DNA of 10,220 nt, from positions 1 through 10,220 of the forward strand of contig CAJUQM010000063.1 of NCBI GenBank assembly GCA_910588005.1, written 5' to 3'. This document shows, piece after piece, positions 1 to 6,320 of this stretch; the stretch's first letter is position 1, and every line of letters starts with the position of its first letter. A model generated the notes under the pieces. That model had not been told where the DNA came from. It was given only the letters and a program-made list of their open reading frames with translations, and did no database searches. The position numbers and the translations under genes were made by a program. Origin of the DNA: an uncultured Oscillibacter sp. Its GTDB lineage: Bacteria; Bacillota; Clostridia; Oscillospirales; Oscillospiraceae.

Positions 1-1693
1 AGCCGTTGCCGCTGTGGTTGATGACCCACGACACGAAGCCGGAGCAGTCAAAGGAGGTCGAGGGGGAGCTGCCGCCCCACACATAGGGGTAGCCCAGGTA
101 CTTCTCCGCCTCGGTTATCATCCTGCGGAACCGCTCATCGGTCAGCGCCTCGCCAGGGATGTCATAGTCCGTGTACTCGCCCCCGGAAACGCCGTACACA
201 TCCTCCCCGAACAGGGGGCGGTTGCCGCTGGTCCCCATCAGCACATCGTAGCGTTCCGTCTGCTCGGCGGTCAGCCCGGAGGCGCGGATCACAGCCCCCA
301 GCCCCTTGTTGGTCAGCTTTACATTGAGGATGTGGTACTCGTACTCGACCTCCACCTCGTAGGTATAGGTGGAAGTGGTCGTTTCGCCGGTTTCCGGGTC
401 GGTGCTGGTGGTCGTGCCTGTCCGTGTCTCCGTCCGGGTGCGTATCTCCACCTCCGGCGTGAGGGTGAGCGTGTACTGCTGGGCGAACAGGCTTTGCAGG
501 GTGCTTTGCACCTCCGCCCTGGTGTAGTCCTCAAACAGGACGGTGAGATAGGAGGCCAGCTCGTAGGGGTTGTGGCCGATCTCCGCCAGGTCGTATCGGT
601 ACTCGTCATACCCGGAATGGGTGCTTTCGATGCTGTTGATCTGTCTTTGCAGGGCGGCCTCCAGCGCGGAGTAATCGCCGTCCGTCCCGGTGATGTCGGC
701 GTCCTCCGCCGTGTAGGAGCTGCCCAAAACGGCGTTGCCCATCCCGCCGAACATGGCGGTGCAGGAGGAGAACATCCCGGCGATGAGCATGACCAGCAGC
801 CCCAGGCATCCCGCGATGAGGATGCCCTTGGGGTGTTCCTTTACGAACTCGATCCCCTTGTCCACCAGGGACTTGGACTCCTTTGCCGCCTTTCCCGTAC
901 CGCTTGCGGCACCGGAGGCGGACGCGCCGGTCCTCCCGGCGGCCTTTGCCTCCATATACCGCTTTTTCAGTTCCTGCTTCTGCCGCCACTTGGAGATGGG
1001 GTTGGAGGGCGTGTCGGGGGCATTGTGGCGCTCCCTCTGGTACAGGGCCTCCACATTGGCATTGTCCGACTTACGCCCCAGCTTTTCCGCCTTGTCGTAC
1101 TGCCTCAGCTTGTGGCTGTAATGGCTGTTGTTCGCCACATTCCCCATTGTCCGGGCGGTGGACTCCCCGCTTTGCAGGGCGTCCCCGCCGGGATTGCTGT
1201 CATTGTCGTTCCCGGAATTGCCAACAGCGTCCCGGACGGTGTTCCTCGCCACGGCAAGGGCGGCGGCGGGGGCGTTCACCGCCGCCCGGCCAGCCGCACC
1301 CGGCCTCTTGGCCGTTTCCTGTGTGACCTCGATGCGGAGCTTGCCCCGCGCCGCCTTTGCGGACTGCCGCTCCGGGCGAAGCTTGTCGGAGAGCCGTTCC
1401 CCGGAGGCCCCGTCCCTGCCGCTGGCATACCGCCGCTTTTTGGGGGACTTATCCTTTTCCCGGTCGGCCTTGGCAGACTGCCGGGACTGGTGGAGCTTAT
1501 CCGACAGGCGCTCGTCCACGGCCTCGGTGCTGCCGCCGTCCCGGACGATACGCACACGCCTCTTGACCGGGAGCCTTTCGTTGGCCCTGTCCGCCTTGTC
1601 CGCGGCTTTCTCCGCCTTTTTCGCCGCTTTGCGGATGTCCCGGTGGTCAAGCTCGTCCTCGGTGAAGTGGAGGCGGTGCGCCTTGTCAGCCAT
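1..1693 (-). CDS. Membrane-anchored NlpC/P60 cell-wall hydrolase of the conjugation system (CD1108-like), 3' end outside the window
   Basis: The frame stays open to the left edge and gives 564 residues without a stop. The C-terminal part begins an NlpC/P60 peptidase domain: a YLGYPYVWGG segment near 535, then DCSGF with the presumed catalytic cysteine at residue 550. The catalytic histidine would lie beyond the edge. One transmembrane helix spans about 290-311 (GILIAGCLGLLVMLIAG). Residues 1-289 are a long Lys/Arg/Ala-rich tail, probably cytoplasmic, and 312-530 is an extracellular linker with a Thr-rich stretch near 410-430. The ATG at 1693 follows AAAAAGGAGG at 1700-1709 with six bases between, and overlaps the virB4 stop by eight bases, suggesting translational coupling. 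Members of this family cut peptide cross-links so the channel can cross the wall, the role of PrgK in pCF10 and Orf14 in Tn916. The CD1108 assignment rests on layout and context. The hydrolase call is firm. Confidence 0.87.
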   Translation of the reverse strand, partial: MADKAHRLHFTEDELDHRDIRKAAKKAEKAADKADRANERLPVKRRVRIVRDGGSTEAVDERLSDKLHQSRQSAKADREKDKSPKKRRYASGRDGASGERLSDKLRPERQSAKAARGKLRIEVTQETAKRPGAAGRAAVNAPAAALAVARNTVRDAVGNSGNDNDSNPGGDALQSGESTARTMGNVANNSHYSHKLRQYDKAEKLGRKSDNANVEALYQRERHNAPDTPSNPISKWRQKQELKKRYMEAKAAGRTGASASGAASGTGKAAKESKSLVDKGIEFVKEHPKGILIAGCLGLLVMLIAGMFSSCTAMFGGMGNAVLGSSYTAEDADITGTDGDYSALEAALQRQINSIESTHSGYDEYRYDLAEIGHNPYELASYLTVLFEDYTRAEVQSTLQSLFAQQYTLTLTPEVEIRTRTETRTGTTTSTDPETGETTTSTYTYEVEVEYEYHILNVKLTNKGLGAVIRASGLTAEQTERYDVLMGTSGNRPLFGEDVYGVSGGEYTDYDIPGEALTDERFRRMITEAEKYLGYPYVWGGSSPSTSFDCSGFVSWVINHSGNG

Positions 1694-4121
1694 TCTCCGC
1701 CTCCTTTTTGTCCGTCCACTTGGTGGTCATGATCTGGTACAGCTCCAGGTCGGTGGGGAACCGGTCCACAAAGGGCAGGATCACATTCCCGAAGAACAGA
1801 AGCCCCTCGCCCTCGCCGGAGTGGGTCACATAGGACAGCTGGTGCGGGGAGATATTGAGCTGTTTGGCGAGTATCTGGCGGTCCCCCGCGGCCTGGTTGA
1901 GCATGATGATGAAGTCGCTGTTCTCGAAGATGTTCTCCACTTCCCGGCTGGAGAGCAGGTCTTTCACATTCTGGGTGATGCCCGTGGGGATGCCGCCCCA
2001 TTTGCGGAACCGTTTCCAAATCTCCACAGAGTAGGCGGCGGTCTGCTCCTCTTTCAGGAGCAGGTGGAACTCGTCCATGAAATACCGGGTGGCCTTGCCC
2101 GCGGTGCGGTTCTGGGTCACGCGGCCCCACACCTGGTCCTGCACCACCAGCATCCCGATCTTCTTCATCTGCTTGCCCAAATCCTTGATGTCAAAGCAGA
2201 CGATGCGGTTCTCGATGTCCACATTGGTGCGGTGGTTGAAGATGTTCAGGGAGCCGGTGACATAGATTTCAAGGGCGGTCGCCACATGGCGGGCCTCCTT
2301 TTCCTCCTGCTCCAAAAGCGCCTCGTAGAGGTCCTGCAAGAGGGGCATATTCTCCGGCGTGGGGTCCTCAAAATACTTCTGGTAGATGTGGTGGACGCAG
2401 CGGTCAATGACCGTTTTCTCCACAGGCTGCAGGCCCTCCTTGCCGCCCACCACCAGCTCACACAGCGAGAGGATGAAGTCGGCTTTCAGGGCGACAGGGT
2501 TGTCCTCCTCGGAGTAGTTCAGGTTGATGTCCATCGGGTTCACATACTGCGAACTGGACGGGCTGATCTTGATGATCTGGCCGCCGAACCGCTCCACCAG
2601 CGGGGCGTACTCCGCCTCCGGGTCGCAGATGATGACGTCATCGTCCGACACCAGGAAAGCGTTGGCGATCTCCCGCTTGGCGGCAAAGGACTTGCCGGAG
2701 CCGGGGGTGCCGAGGATCAGCCCGTTGGGGTTCTTGAGGGCCTTGCGGTCCACCATGATGAGGTTGTTGGACAGGGCGTTCAGGCCGTAGTAGAGGGACT
2801 CCTTCCGGTCCTGGAACAGCTCCTGCGTGGTGAACGGGATGAAGATGGCGGTGGAGCTGGTGGTAAGGCCCCGCTGTATCTCGATGAGGTTCTGCGCCAG
2901 CGGCAGGGAGGACATCAGCCCCTGCTCCTGCTGGAAGTCCAGCCGCCGCAGGACGCAGTTGTGCTTCTGGGCGATGCTCTGGGACTGGAACACATTGGTC
3001 TCCAGCTCCTGCTCGGTGCGCCCGGTGTTCATCACCAGGAACGTCACCATGAACATCCGCTCGTTCTGGCTCTGCAATTCCTTCAGGAGCGCCTTGGCGT
3101 CCCTGCCGTAGGTGGCGAGGTCGGAGGGGATGATGTCGATGTCGTACCCGGCGCGGACCGCCTTCTTCTGCTCCTCGATCTTGCTCCGGTCCAGCTCCGT
3201 GATGGTGTGCTTCACCGTCTTGATGGCCTTGTTCTGGTCGATGGACTGGATGTGCATGGTGACGATCTGGCTGGAGTCGATGTCCAGAATGTCCGCCAGC
3301 ATACGGTCGCTGATGTCGGAGGCCGTGATGGACAGGAACGACATTGAGCCGTACATACCGCCCACCTGGAACGTGCGCCGCCCGTTGAACGCAAAGGCGG
3401 CGGGGGCGATGAAGTCCTTGACGGACAGCCCCGATTCCACCAGCCACTTCCACTCAAAGGCGAAAGGCTCACGCTCCCCCATGTGGAACATGGAGTGCAT
3501 CAGGCGCAGGCGCTCCTTTCCGTCCAGCACGGCGGCAGTCACGCCGATGCGCCGGAAGTTGTTCAGCAGGTCCGTCTCCACATGGTCCAGCCGGGGCTTG
3601 GCCTGCCGCATGGACGCCGCCTCGATGCCAAAGGTCAGGTACTTCGCCTTGGTCAGGCCGTTGTTGCCCTTGGCAAGCTGGTTCTTCAGCATCTGGCTGT
3701 ACTCCGCCCGCACGGGGTCGAACTCGTCACCGGCCGGGGGGATGCGGACGGACCGCTCAAAGCTCTCCGCGTCGGTCGCCATGTTCATAAAGGACAGCTC
3801 AAAGTGGATGGAGCTGTCGAAGAAGTTGAGGAAGCTGCACCACTCCTCGAAGATGGCGGTCTTGTCCTCCTGCATGGCGAGCTGGTAGTTGATGTCATTG
3901 AACTGGATGGTCTTGGTGTAGTAGTTATCCGTCACGCGGCACACCCCGTCCGGGAACATCCGCTGGAACGGGATGGACTGCTGGGCGGTGCGGGGCGTCC
4001 CGTCATCCCTGCGGGCTTTCCCGATGATCTCCTGTATCTGTTTCCGCTCCGCCTTTGTCAGGCTTGCGGGGAGCGCGGCGGGCTGCGCTTTCCCGCGCCC
4101 GTTTTTCTGCGTTTTGAACAA
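1686..4121 (-). CDS. virB4: VirB4-type conjugation ATPase (TTG start)
   Basis: This is an 811-residue ATPase that powers assembly of, and transport through, the type IV secretion channel at the inner face of the membrane. The C-terminal RecA-like domain has Walker A GTPGSGKS at 471-478 (Lys477), a conserved ICDPEAEY segment shortly after it, and Walker B YFMDEFHLLL with Asp683-Glu684. Further VirB4 signatures are WKRFRKWGGIPTGITQNVKD and the tail segment SYVTHSGEGEGLLFFGN. The N-terminal half (FQRMFPDGVCRVTDNYYTKT onward) matches the form seen in Tn1549-like elements. An upstream in-frame ATG exists at 4187, but AAAAGGAGG at 4131-4139 sits nine bases before the TTG at 4121, and family-like sequence begins there, so I chose TTG. 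The gene overlaps prgI by 119 bases and the hydrolase gene by eight. The ATPase assignment is near certain; the exact start is likely. Confidence 0.95.
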   Translation of the reverse strand: MFKTQKNGRGKAQPAALPASLTKAERKQIQEIIGKARRDDGTPRTAQQSIPFQRMFPDGVCRVTDNYYTKTIQFNDINYQLAMQEDKTAIFEEWCSFLNFFDSSIHFELSFMNMATDAESFERSVRIPPAGDEFDPVRAEYSQMLKNQLAKGNNGLTKAKYLTFGIEAASMRQAKPRLDHVETDLLNNFRRIGVTAAVLDGKERLRLMHSMFHMGEREPFAFEWKWLVESGLSVKDFIAPAAFAFNGRRTFQVGGMYGSMSFLSITASDISDRMLADILDIDSSQIVTMHIQSIDQNKAIKTVKHTITELDRSKIEEQKKAVRAGYDIDIIPSDLATYGRDAKALLKELQSQNERMFMVTFLVMNTGRTEQELETNVFQSQSIAQKHNCVLRRLDFQQEQGLMSSLPLAQNLIEIQRGLTTSSTAIFIPFTTQELFQDRKESLYYGLNALSNNLIMVDRKALKNPNGLILGTPGSGKSFAAKREIANAFLVSDDDVIICDPEAEYAPLVERFGGQIIKISPSSSQYVNPMDINLNYSEEDNPVALKADFILSLCELVVGGKEGLQPVEKTVIDRCVHHIYQKYFEDPTPENMPLLQDLYEALLEQEEKEARHVATALEIYVTGSLNIFNHRTNVDIENRIVCFDIKDLGKQMKKIGMLVVQDQVWGRVTQNRTAGKATRYFMDEFHLLLKEEQTAAYSVEIWKRFRKWGGIPTGITQNVKDLLSSREVENIFENSDFIIMLNQAAGDRQILAKQLNISPHQLSYVTHSGEGEGLLFFGNVILPFVDRFPTDLELYQIMTTKWTDKKEAENG

Positions 4122-4476
4122 TGGCCTGTACCTCCTTTTCCACTTGGTCCTGCCGCATGAGGGCAGAGTAATAGTTGTTGGTCGCATAGGGGCGGACCTT
4201 GGGGCGGATGAACTTCGCCTGGATGAAATGCCGCGCCACCGCCTCCAGCGGCTGGCCGTCCTTCTCGTACATGGCGAGGAAGAACAGCGGGAGCATGAGG
4301 AAGATCATACCCATGACGGCGAGGCTGGTGTTGCCGGAACGTTTCATCAGGAAGAACGCCGGCACCCCGATGAGCGCCGCCGCCCCGAAGCACACCAGCT
4401 GCCGCTTTGTCAGGCCAAAGAAAACCTTGGTCTTTACCCGCGTGAGGTCACGGGGGATGGAAATATACGCTGCCAT
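4003..4476 (-). CDS. PrgI-family conjugation membrane protein
   Basis: This 157-residue protein has two closely spaced hydrophobic helices at about 28-45 and 52-69. A short N-terminal segment (AAYISIPRDL) precedes them and a basic, charged cytoplasmic tail follows. That layout and its place directly before virB4 match the PrgI family of Gram-positive type IV secretion systems, whose members have a VirB3-like position beside VirB4 in the inner-membrane complex. The ATG at 4476 has AAAGGAGG at 4482-4489, five bases upstream. The last 39 or so residues (RARESAARRAPRKP and beyond) are encoded in the region shared with the start of virB4 and look low-complexity, so this tail is probably less constrained. 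It starts 18 bases after the VirB6-like gene stop and is surely co-transcribed with it. Family call confident; precise molecular role inferred. Confidence 0.88.
   Translation of the reverse strand: MAAYISIPRDLTRVKTKVFFGLTKRQLVCFGAAALIGVPAFFLMKRSGNTSLAVMGMIFLMLPLFFLAMYEKDGQPLEAVARHFIQAKFIRPKVRPYATNNYYSALMRQDQVEKEVQAIVQNAEKRARESAARRAPRKPDKGGAETDTGDHRESPQG
4131..4139 (-). promoter_or_regulatory. Ribosome binding site that decides the virB4 start
   Basis: Reading the minus strand, AAAAGGAGG lies nine bases before a TTG codon at 4121-4119. No comparable purine-rich site precedes the upstream in-frame ATG at 4187. The site lies inside the 3' part of the prgI-like gene, so ribosomes translating prgI pass through it. 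Confidence 0.75.
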
Positions 4477-4494
4477 GAAAGCCTCCTTTCCCGG

Positions 4495-5361
4495 TCAGTG
4501 GGCGTTCAGCACACTCCGGGCGAGGCCGCCTGTCTTGAACAGGGTAAAGCACAGTAGCACCGTGTACCCCACGACGCCCCACAGGGAGCCGACTATATCC
4601 GAAGTGAACGAGATGGACTGTATCAGCACAGCGTAGATGCCGACACAGATGAGGATCAAAAAGCCCTGGAAGCCGAGGGCGAACAGGGAGCGGAGGTAGT
4701 TCTGCCCGGTCTGGCTCTGCTCCCGGTTGCCAAAGGTGGACAGGGGGATGGGCGCAAGGCTGGTCATTAAATATATCTCGATCATCCGCCCGTAGACGAT
4801 GACGAAGATCACGATGGAGAGTATCCAGAGGGTGAGCTGGATGACGAAGCTCATCAGGTAGATGCCAAGCAAAGTCCCCACATCGTAGGTCTCCAGCGTG
4901 GCCTGCATCGCGGCGATGGCCGAGTCGCTGACCGCCGTGGACGCGCCGATGATGCCCCCGCTCCGTGAGATCACCGACTGGCAGACATCAAAGACCGCCA
5001 TCACGATATTGAAGCAGTTGGAGATGAGCGTGACGGCCACAAAGGTCTTGAATATCCACTTGAAGATGACCCAGGTTTCAAAGTTTGAAAGGTTGTTATG
5101 CTCAATGATGAGCTGGATCAGCTCGTAACAGGCAATAAAGGTGAGTATCAGCCCCGCTATGGGGATGATGACCGACTCCGACACGTTCCGTATCATGGAG
5201 AAGATGCCGGGGGAGAAGTTCGCCGGGGTCATGCCCACATCGGAGGCGATCTCCCCGACACGGGAGTTGACCGAATCGAACACGCCCGTGAGATTGCCCA
5301 TGATCCCGCTGACCAGCAGTTCTTTGAGCCATTCCGCTATCGCGTCAAGAATACTGCCCAA
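4495..5361 (-). CDS. VirB6/TrbL-like polytopic conjugation protein (CD1112-like)
   Basis: This 288-residue membrane protein has hydrophobic segments at about 63-86, 103-127, 162-189, 190-206, 228-250 and 258-276, consistent with five or six transmembrane helices. A roughly 60-residue amphipathic N-terminus comes first. The segment RMIEIYLMTSLAPIPLSTFG, with conserved Pro and Gly, is typical of VirB6/TrbL-like proteins of clostridial ICEs, which form the membrane part of the DNA translocation channel (PrgH in pCF10). The start is TTG at 5361, preceded by AAAGGAAAAGG at 5370-5380 with eight bases between; no in-frame ATG is as well placed. The gene begins 86 bases after the second maff2 gene, across a strong GC hairpin (5391-5418), and ends just before the prgI-like gene. 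I am confident of the family; the helix count is by eye. Confidence 0.9.
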   Translation of the reverse strand: MGSILDAIAEWLKELLVSGIMGNLTGVFDSVNSRVGEIASDVGMTPANFSPGIFSMIRNVSESVIIPIAGLILTFIACYELIQLIIEHNNLSNFETWVIFKWIFKTFVAVTLISNCFNIVMAVFDVCQSVISRSGGIIGASTAVSDSAIAAMQATLETYDVGTLLGIYLMSFVIQLTLWILSIVIFVIVYGRMIEIYLMTSLAPIPLSTFGNREQSQTGQNYLRSLFALGFQGFLILICVGIYAVLIQSISFTSDIVGSLWGVVGYTVLLCFTLFKTGGLARSVLNAH

Positions 5362-5390
5362 ATTGATTACCTTTTCCTTTCGTCAGGGTA

Positions 5391-5418
5391 GGCCGGGCGG
5401 CTGTGCCGCCGCCCGGCC
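5391..5418 (-). promoter_or_regulatory. Perfect 11-bp GC hairpin between maff2 copy 2 and the VirB6-like gene
   Basis: GGCCGGGCGGC at 5391-5401 pairs perfectly with GCCGCCCGGCC at 5408-5418 around a six-base loop. No T-run follows it on the minus strand, so it does not look like an intrinsic terminator. In the transcript it would sit 3' of maff2 and a short distance before the ribosome binding site of the VirB6-like gene. A role as an RNA processing or 3'-stability element is inference. Confidence 0.6.
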
Positions 5419-5447
5419 AGGTCACAGCGGGTCTGCCCTGCGGCAGG

Positions 5448-5669
5448 TCAGGGAGTGCCGAACAGCCCGGACAGCAGGGGGATCAGGGTGATGCCGATGA
5501 GGGCGACACCGCCGCCCGCCATCAACTGTTTCATGCCCTGGCTCTTGGCGCCGGGGTTGTCGTTGCCGTAGCCCTCCAAGAGGTTGATCGCGCCCCACAC
5601 GCCGAGGCCGGCGCCCAGCGCCACAACGAGGGTCTGCAAAACGCCGATCGCGCTATTGAAAAATGCCAT
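5448..5669 (-). CDS. Maff2-family small membrane protein, copy 2
   Basis: This 73-residue, very hydrophobic protein has two predicted helices at about 8-31 and 48-70. They are joined by a short polar, Gly/Asn-containing loop (EGYGNDNPGAKSQG). The start motif MAFFNSAIGVL and the layout match the Maff2 family found in clostridial conjugative elements. Size, two-helix form and position next to the VirB6-like and VirD4 genes resemble VirB2/TrbC-type pilin or channel subunits, but that role is inference. The ATG at 5669 follows AAGGAGG at 5678-5684 with eight bases between. The protein is identical to copy 1 upstream; the genes differ at four silent positions. A short hairpin (CTGCC/GGCAG) directly follows the stop codon. 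Confidence 0.9.
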   Translation of the reverse strand: MAFFNSAIGVLQTLVVALGAGLGVWGAINLLEGYGNDNPGAKSQGMKQLMAGGGVALIGITLIPLLSGLFGTP

Positions 5670-5693
5670 ATCTTTGTCCTCCTTAAAGACGGT

Positions 5694-5716
5694 GGGCGGG
5701 GCCGTCCGCCCCGCCC
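5694..5716 (-). promoter_or_regulatory. GC hairpin just upstream of the maff2 copy 2 ribosome binding site
   Basis: GGGCGGGGC at 5694-5702 pairs perfectly with GCCCCGCCC at 5708-5716 around a five-base loop. On the minus strand it ends nine bases before AAGGAGG. No T-run follows on the minus strand; a T-rich run follows only in the plus direction. The matching place before copy 1 also holds a hairpin with a different but self-complementary stem, which suggests that structure is kept. Function unknown: a 5' stabiliser or processing site is possible. Confidence 0.55.
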
Positions 5717-5739
5717 GGAAAGTGGTTTTTTTGTTGTCT

Positions 5740-5781
5740 GGAACCGGGGATTTCCCGGTTTTATGCGGCTTTCCCGGTTCC
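5740..5781 (-). promoter_or_regulatory. Alternative-pairing stem set in the inter-maff2 spacer
   Basis: GGAACCGGG at 5740-5748 can pair with CCCGGTTCC at 5773-5781 (nine pairs). Its inner AACCGGG can instead pair with CCCGGTT at 5754-5760 (seven pairs, five-base loop). The two right-hand arms belong to a direct repeat, TTTCCCGGTT, at 5751-5760 and 5770-5779. The pairings exclude one another. The set occurs only in the spacer upstream of copy 2. Any regulatory role is speculation. Confidence 0.4.
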
Positions 5782-5875
5782 GTGCCGCCGGATGGATGCC
5801 TGCCATTTTGTCGGTTGGGGACAGCTTCATTTCCGGCAGGCCGCAGGGGGAAAGCCCTATGCCCCTATGGGCAGG

Positions 5876-6097
5876 TCAGGGAGTGCCGAACAGCCCGGAC
5901 AGCAGAGGGATCAGGGTGATGCCGATGAGGGCGACACCGCCGCCCGCCATCAACTGTTTCATGCCCTGGCTCTTGGCGCCGGGGTTGTCGTTGCCATAGC
6001 CCTCCAAGAGGTTGATCGCGCCCCACACGCCGAGACCGGCGCCCAGCGCCACAACGAGGGTCTGCAAAACGCCGATCGCGCTGTTGAAAAATGCCAT
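5876..6097 (-). CDS. Maff2-family small membrane protein, copy 1
   Basis: This 73-residue protein has the same amino-acid sequence as copy 2, with two transmembrane helices at about 8-31 and 48-70. The start is the ATG at 6097, eight bases after AAGGAGG (6106-6112). An in-frame ATG at 6241 would add 48 Pro/Gly/Arg-rich residues, but it has no ribosome binding site and the extension is not in frame upstream of copy 2, so I rejected it. The gene lies 223 bases after the coupling-protein gene, beyond a terminator-like hairpin, so it may have its own promoter or depend on read-through; I see no clear -35/-10 pair. The stop codon is followed by a short hairpin (TGCCC/GGGCA) in the same place as in copy 2 but with a different stem. 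A pilin-like or channel role is inferred from context only. Confidence 0.9.
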   Translation of the reverse strand: MAFFNSAIGVLQTLVVALGAGLGVWGAINLLEGYGNDNPGAKSQGMKQLMAGGGVALIGITLIPLLSGLFGTP

Positions 6098-6121
6098 ATC
6101 TTTGTCCTCCTTAAAGACAGT

Positions 6122-6138
6122 GGGCGGAGCGTCCGCCC
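6122..6138 (-). promoter_or_regulatory. Hairpin just upstream of the maff2 copy 1 ribosome binding site
   Basis: GGGCGGA at 6122-6128 pairs perfectly with TCCGCCC at 6132-6138 around a three-base loop, nine bases before AAGGAGG on the minus strand. Compared with copy 2 the sequence has changed by one base and one deletion but still folds. No T-run follows, so this is not a terminator. Confidence 0.5.
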
Positions 6139-6283
6139 CGCCCGGTTTGTTGGTTTTGTCAGGAAAGGGACGCCCGCCGCCCCGCATGGTCGGCCCGCCT
6201 GTTGAAATGCCTGTCCGTCTCTCGTTTGCCGACAGCTTCATTACAGACGGGCCTTGCCCCGCAGGGGAGAGGGGCGCCCCGGA

Positions 6284-6316
6284 AACAGGAAAAGCCCCCG
6301 CATCAGGGGGGGCTTT
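6284..6316 (-). terminator. Probable intrinsic terminator after the coupling-protein gene
   Basis: AAAGCCCCC at 6291-6299 pairs perfectly with GGGGGCTTT at 6308-6316 around an eight-base loop. On the minus strand the hairpin begins five bases after the VirD4 stop codon and is followed by a broken T-rich run (CTTTTCCTGTTTCC). The stem is strong and the tail only moderate, so partial termination is the likeliest reading. That would separate pcfB-virD4 from maff2 and downstream genes. Confidence 0.65.
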
Positions 6317-6320
6317 ACGC

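Larger units (their letters stand above)
5442..5718. repeat. Direct repeat carrying maff2 copy 2
   Basis: About 277 bases match 5870-6145 at a spacing of 428 bases. The match covers the whole gene, its ribosome binding site and the upstream hairpin. It has four substitutions in the coding part (5478, 5568, 5607, 5655), about two more upstream, and a one-base length difference in the hairpin. Outside these limits the similarity falls to short islands. Confidence 0.9.
5870..6145. repeat. Direct repeat carrying maff2 copy 1
   Basis: This is the partner of the repeat at 5442-5718. The corresponding coding differences are at 5906, 5996, 6035 and 6083, all transitions and all silent. Short islands farther upstream, such as AATGAAGCTGTC and CCCCTGCGG on the minus strand, occur before both copies. 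The original duplicated unit was therefore probably about 400 bases, with the spacer since diverged. Confidence 0.9.

Noticed and set aside
1276..2130. A 284-codon minus-strand frame crossing the end of virB4 and the start of the hydrolase gene
   Set aside because: It is out of frame with both genes, has Arg/Pro/Gly-rich composition typical of frame-shifted reading, and lacks a ribosome binding site. Both real genes are intact through it.
14..3347. Very long plus-strand open frames (572 and 739 codons) opposite the hydrolase and virB4 genes
   Set aside because: They are antisense shadows of GC-rich genes on the minus strand. Their translations are low in recognisable motifs, and the minus-strand frames carry clear Walker and NlpC/P60 motifs.
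4122..4187. ATG at 4187 as the start of virB4
   Set aside because: It would add 22 residues that do not resemble the family and has no good ribosome binding site. The TTG at 4121 does.
5442..6145. Possible CRISPR array, insertion sequence or attachment-site duplication at the direct repeats
   Set aside because: There are only two long copies and each contains a full gene. No transposase, terminal inverted repeats or short regular spacers are present, so it is a gene duplication.
6098..6241. In-frame N-terminal extension of maff2 copy 1 starting at an ATG at 6241
   Set aside because: No ribosome binding site precedes that ATG, and the corresponding ATG before copy 2 is out of frame. The extension has Pro/Gly/Arg-rich filler composition, whereas the ATG at 6097 has an excellent site.
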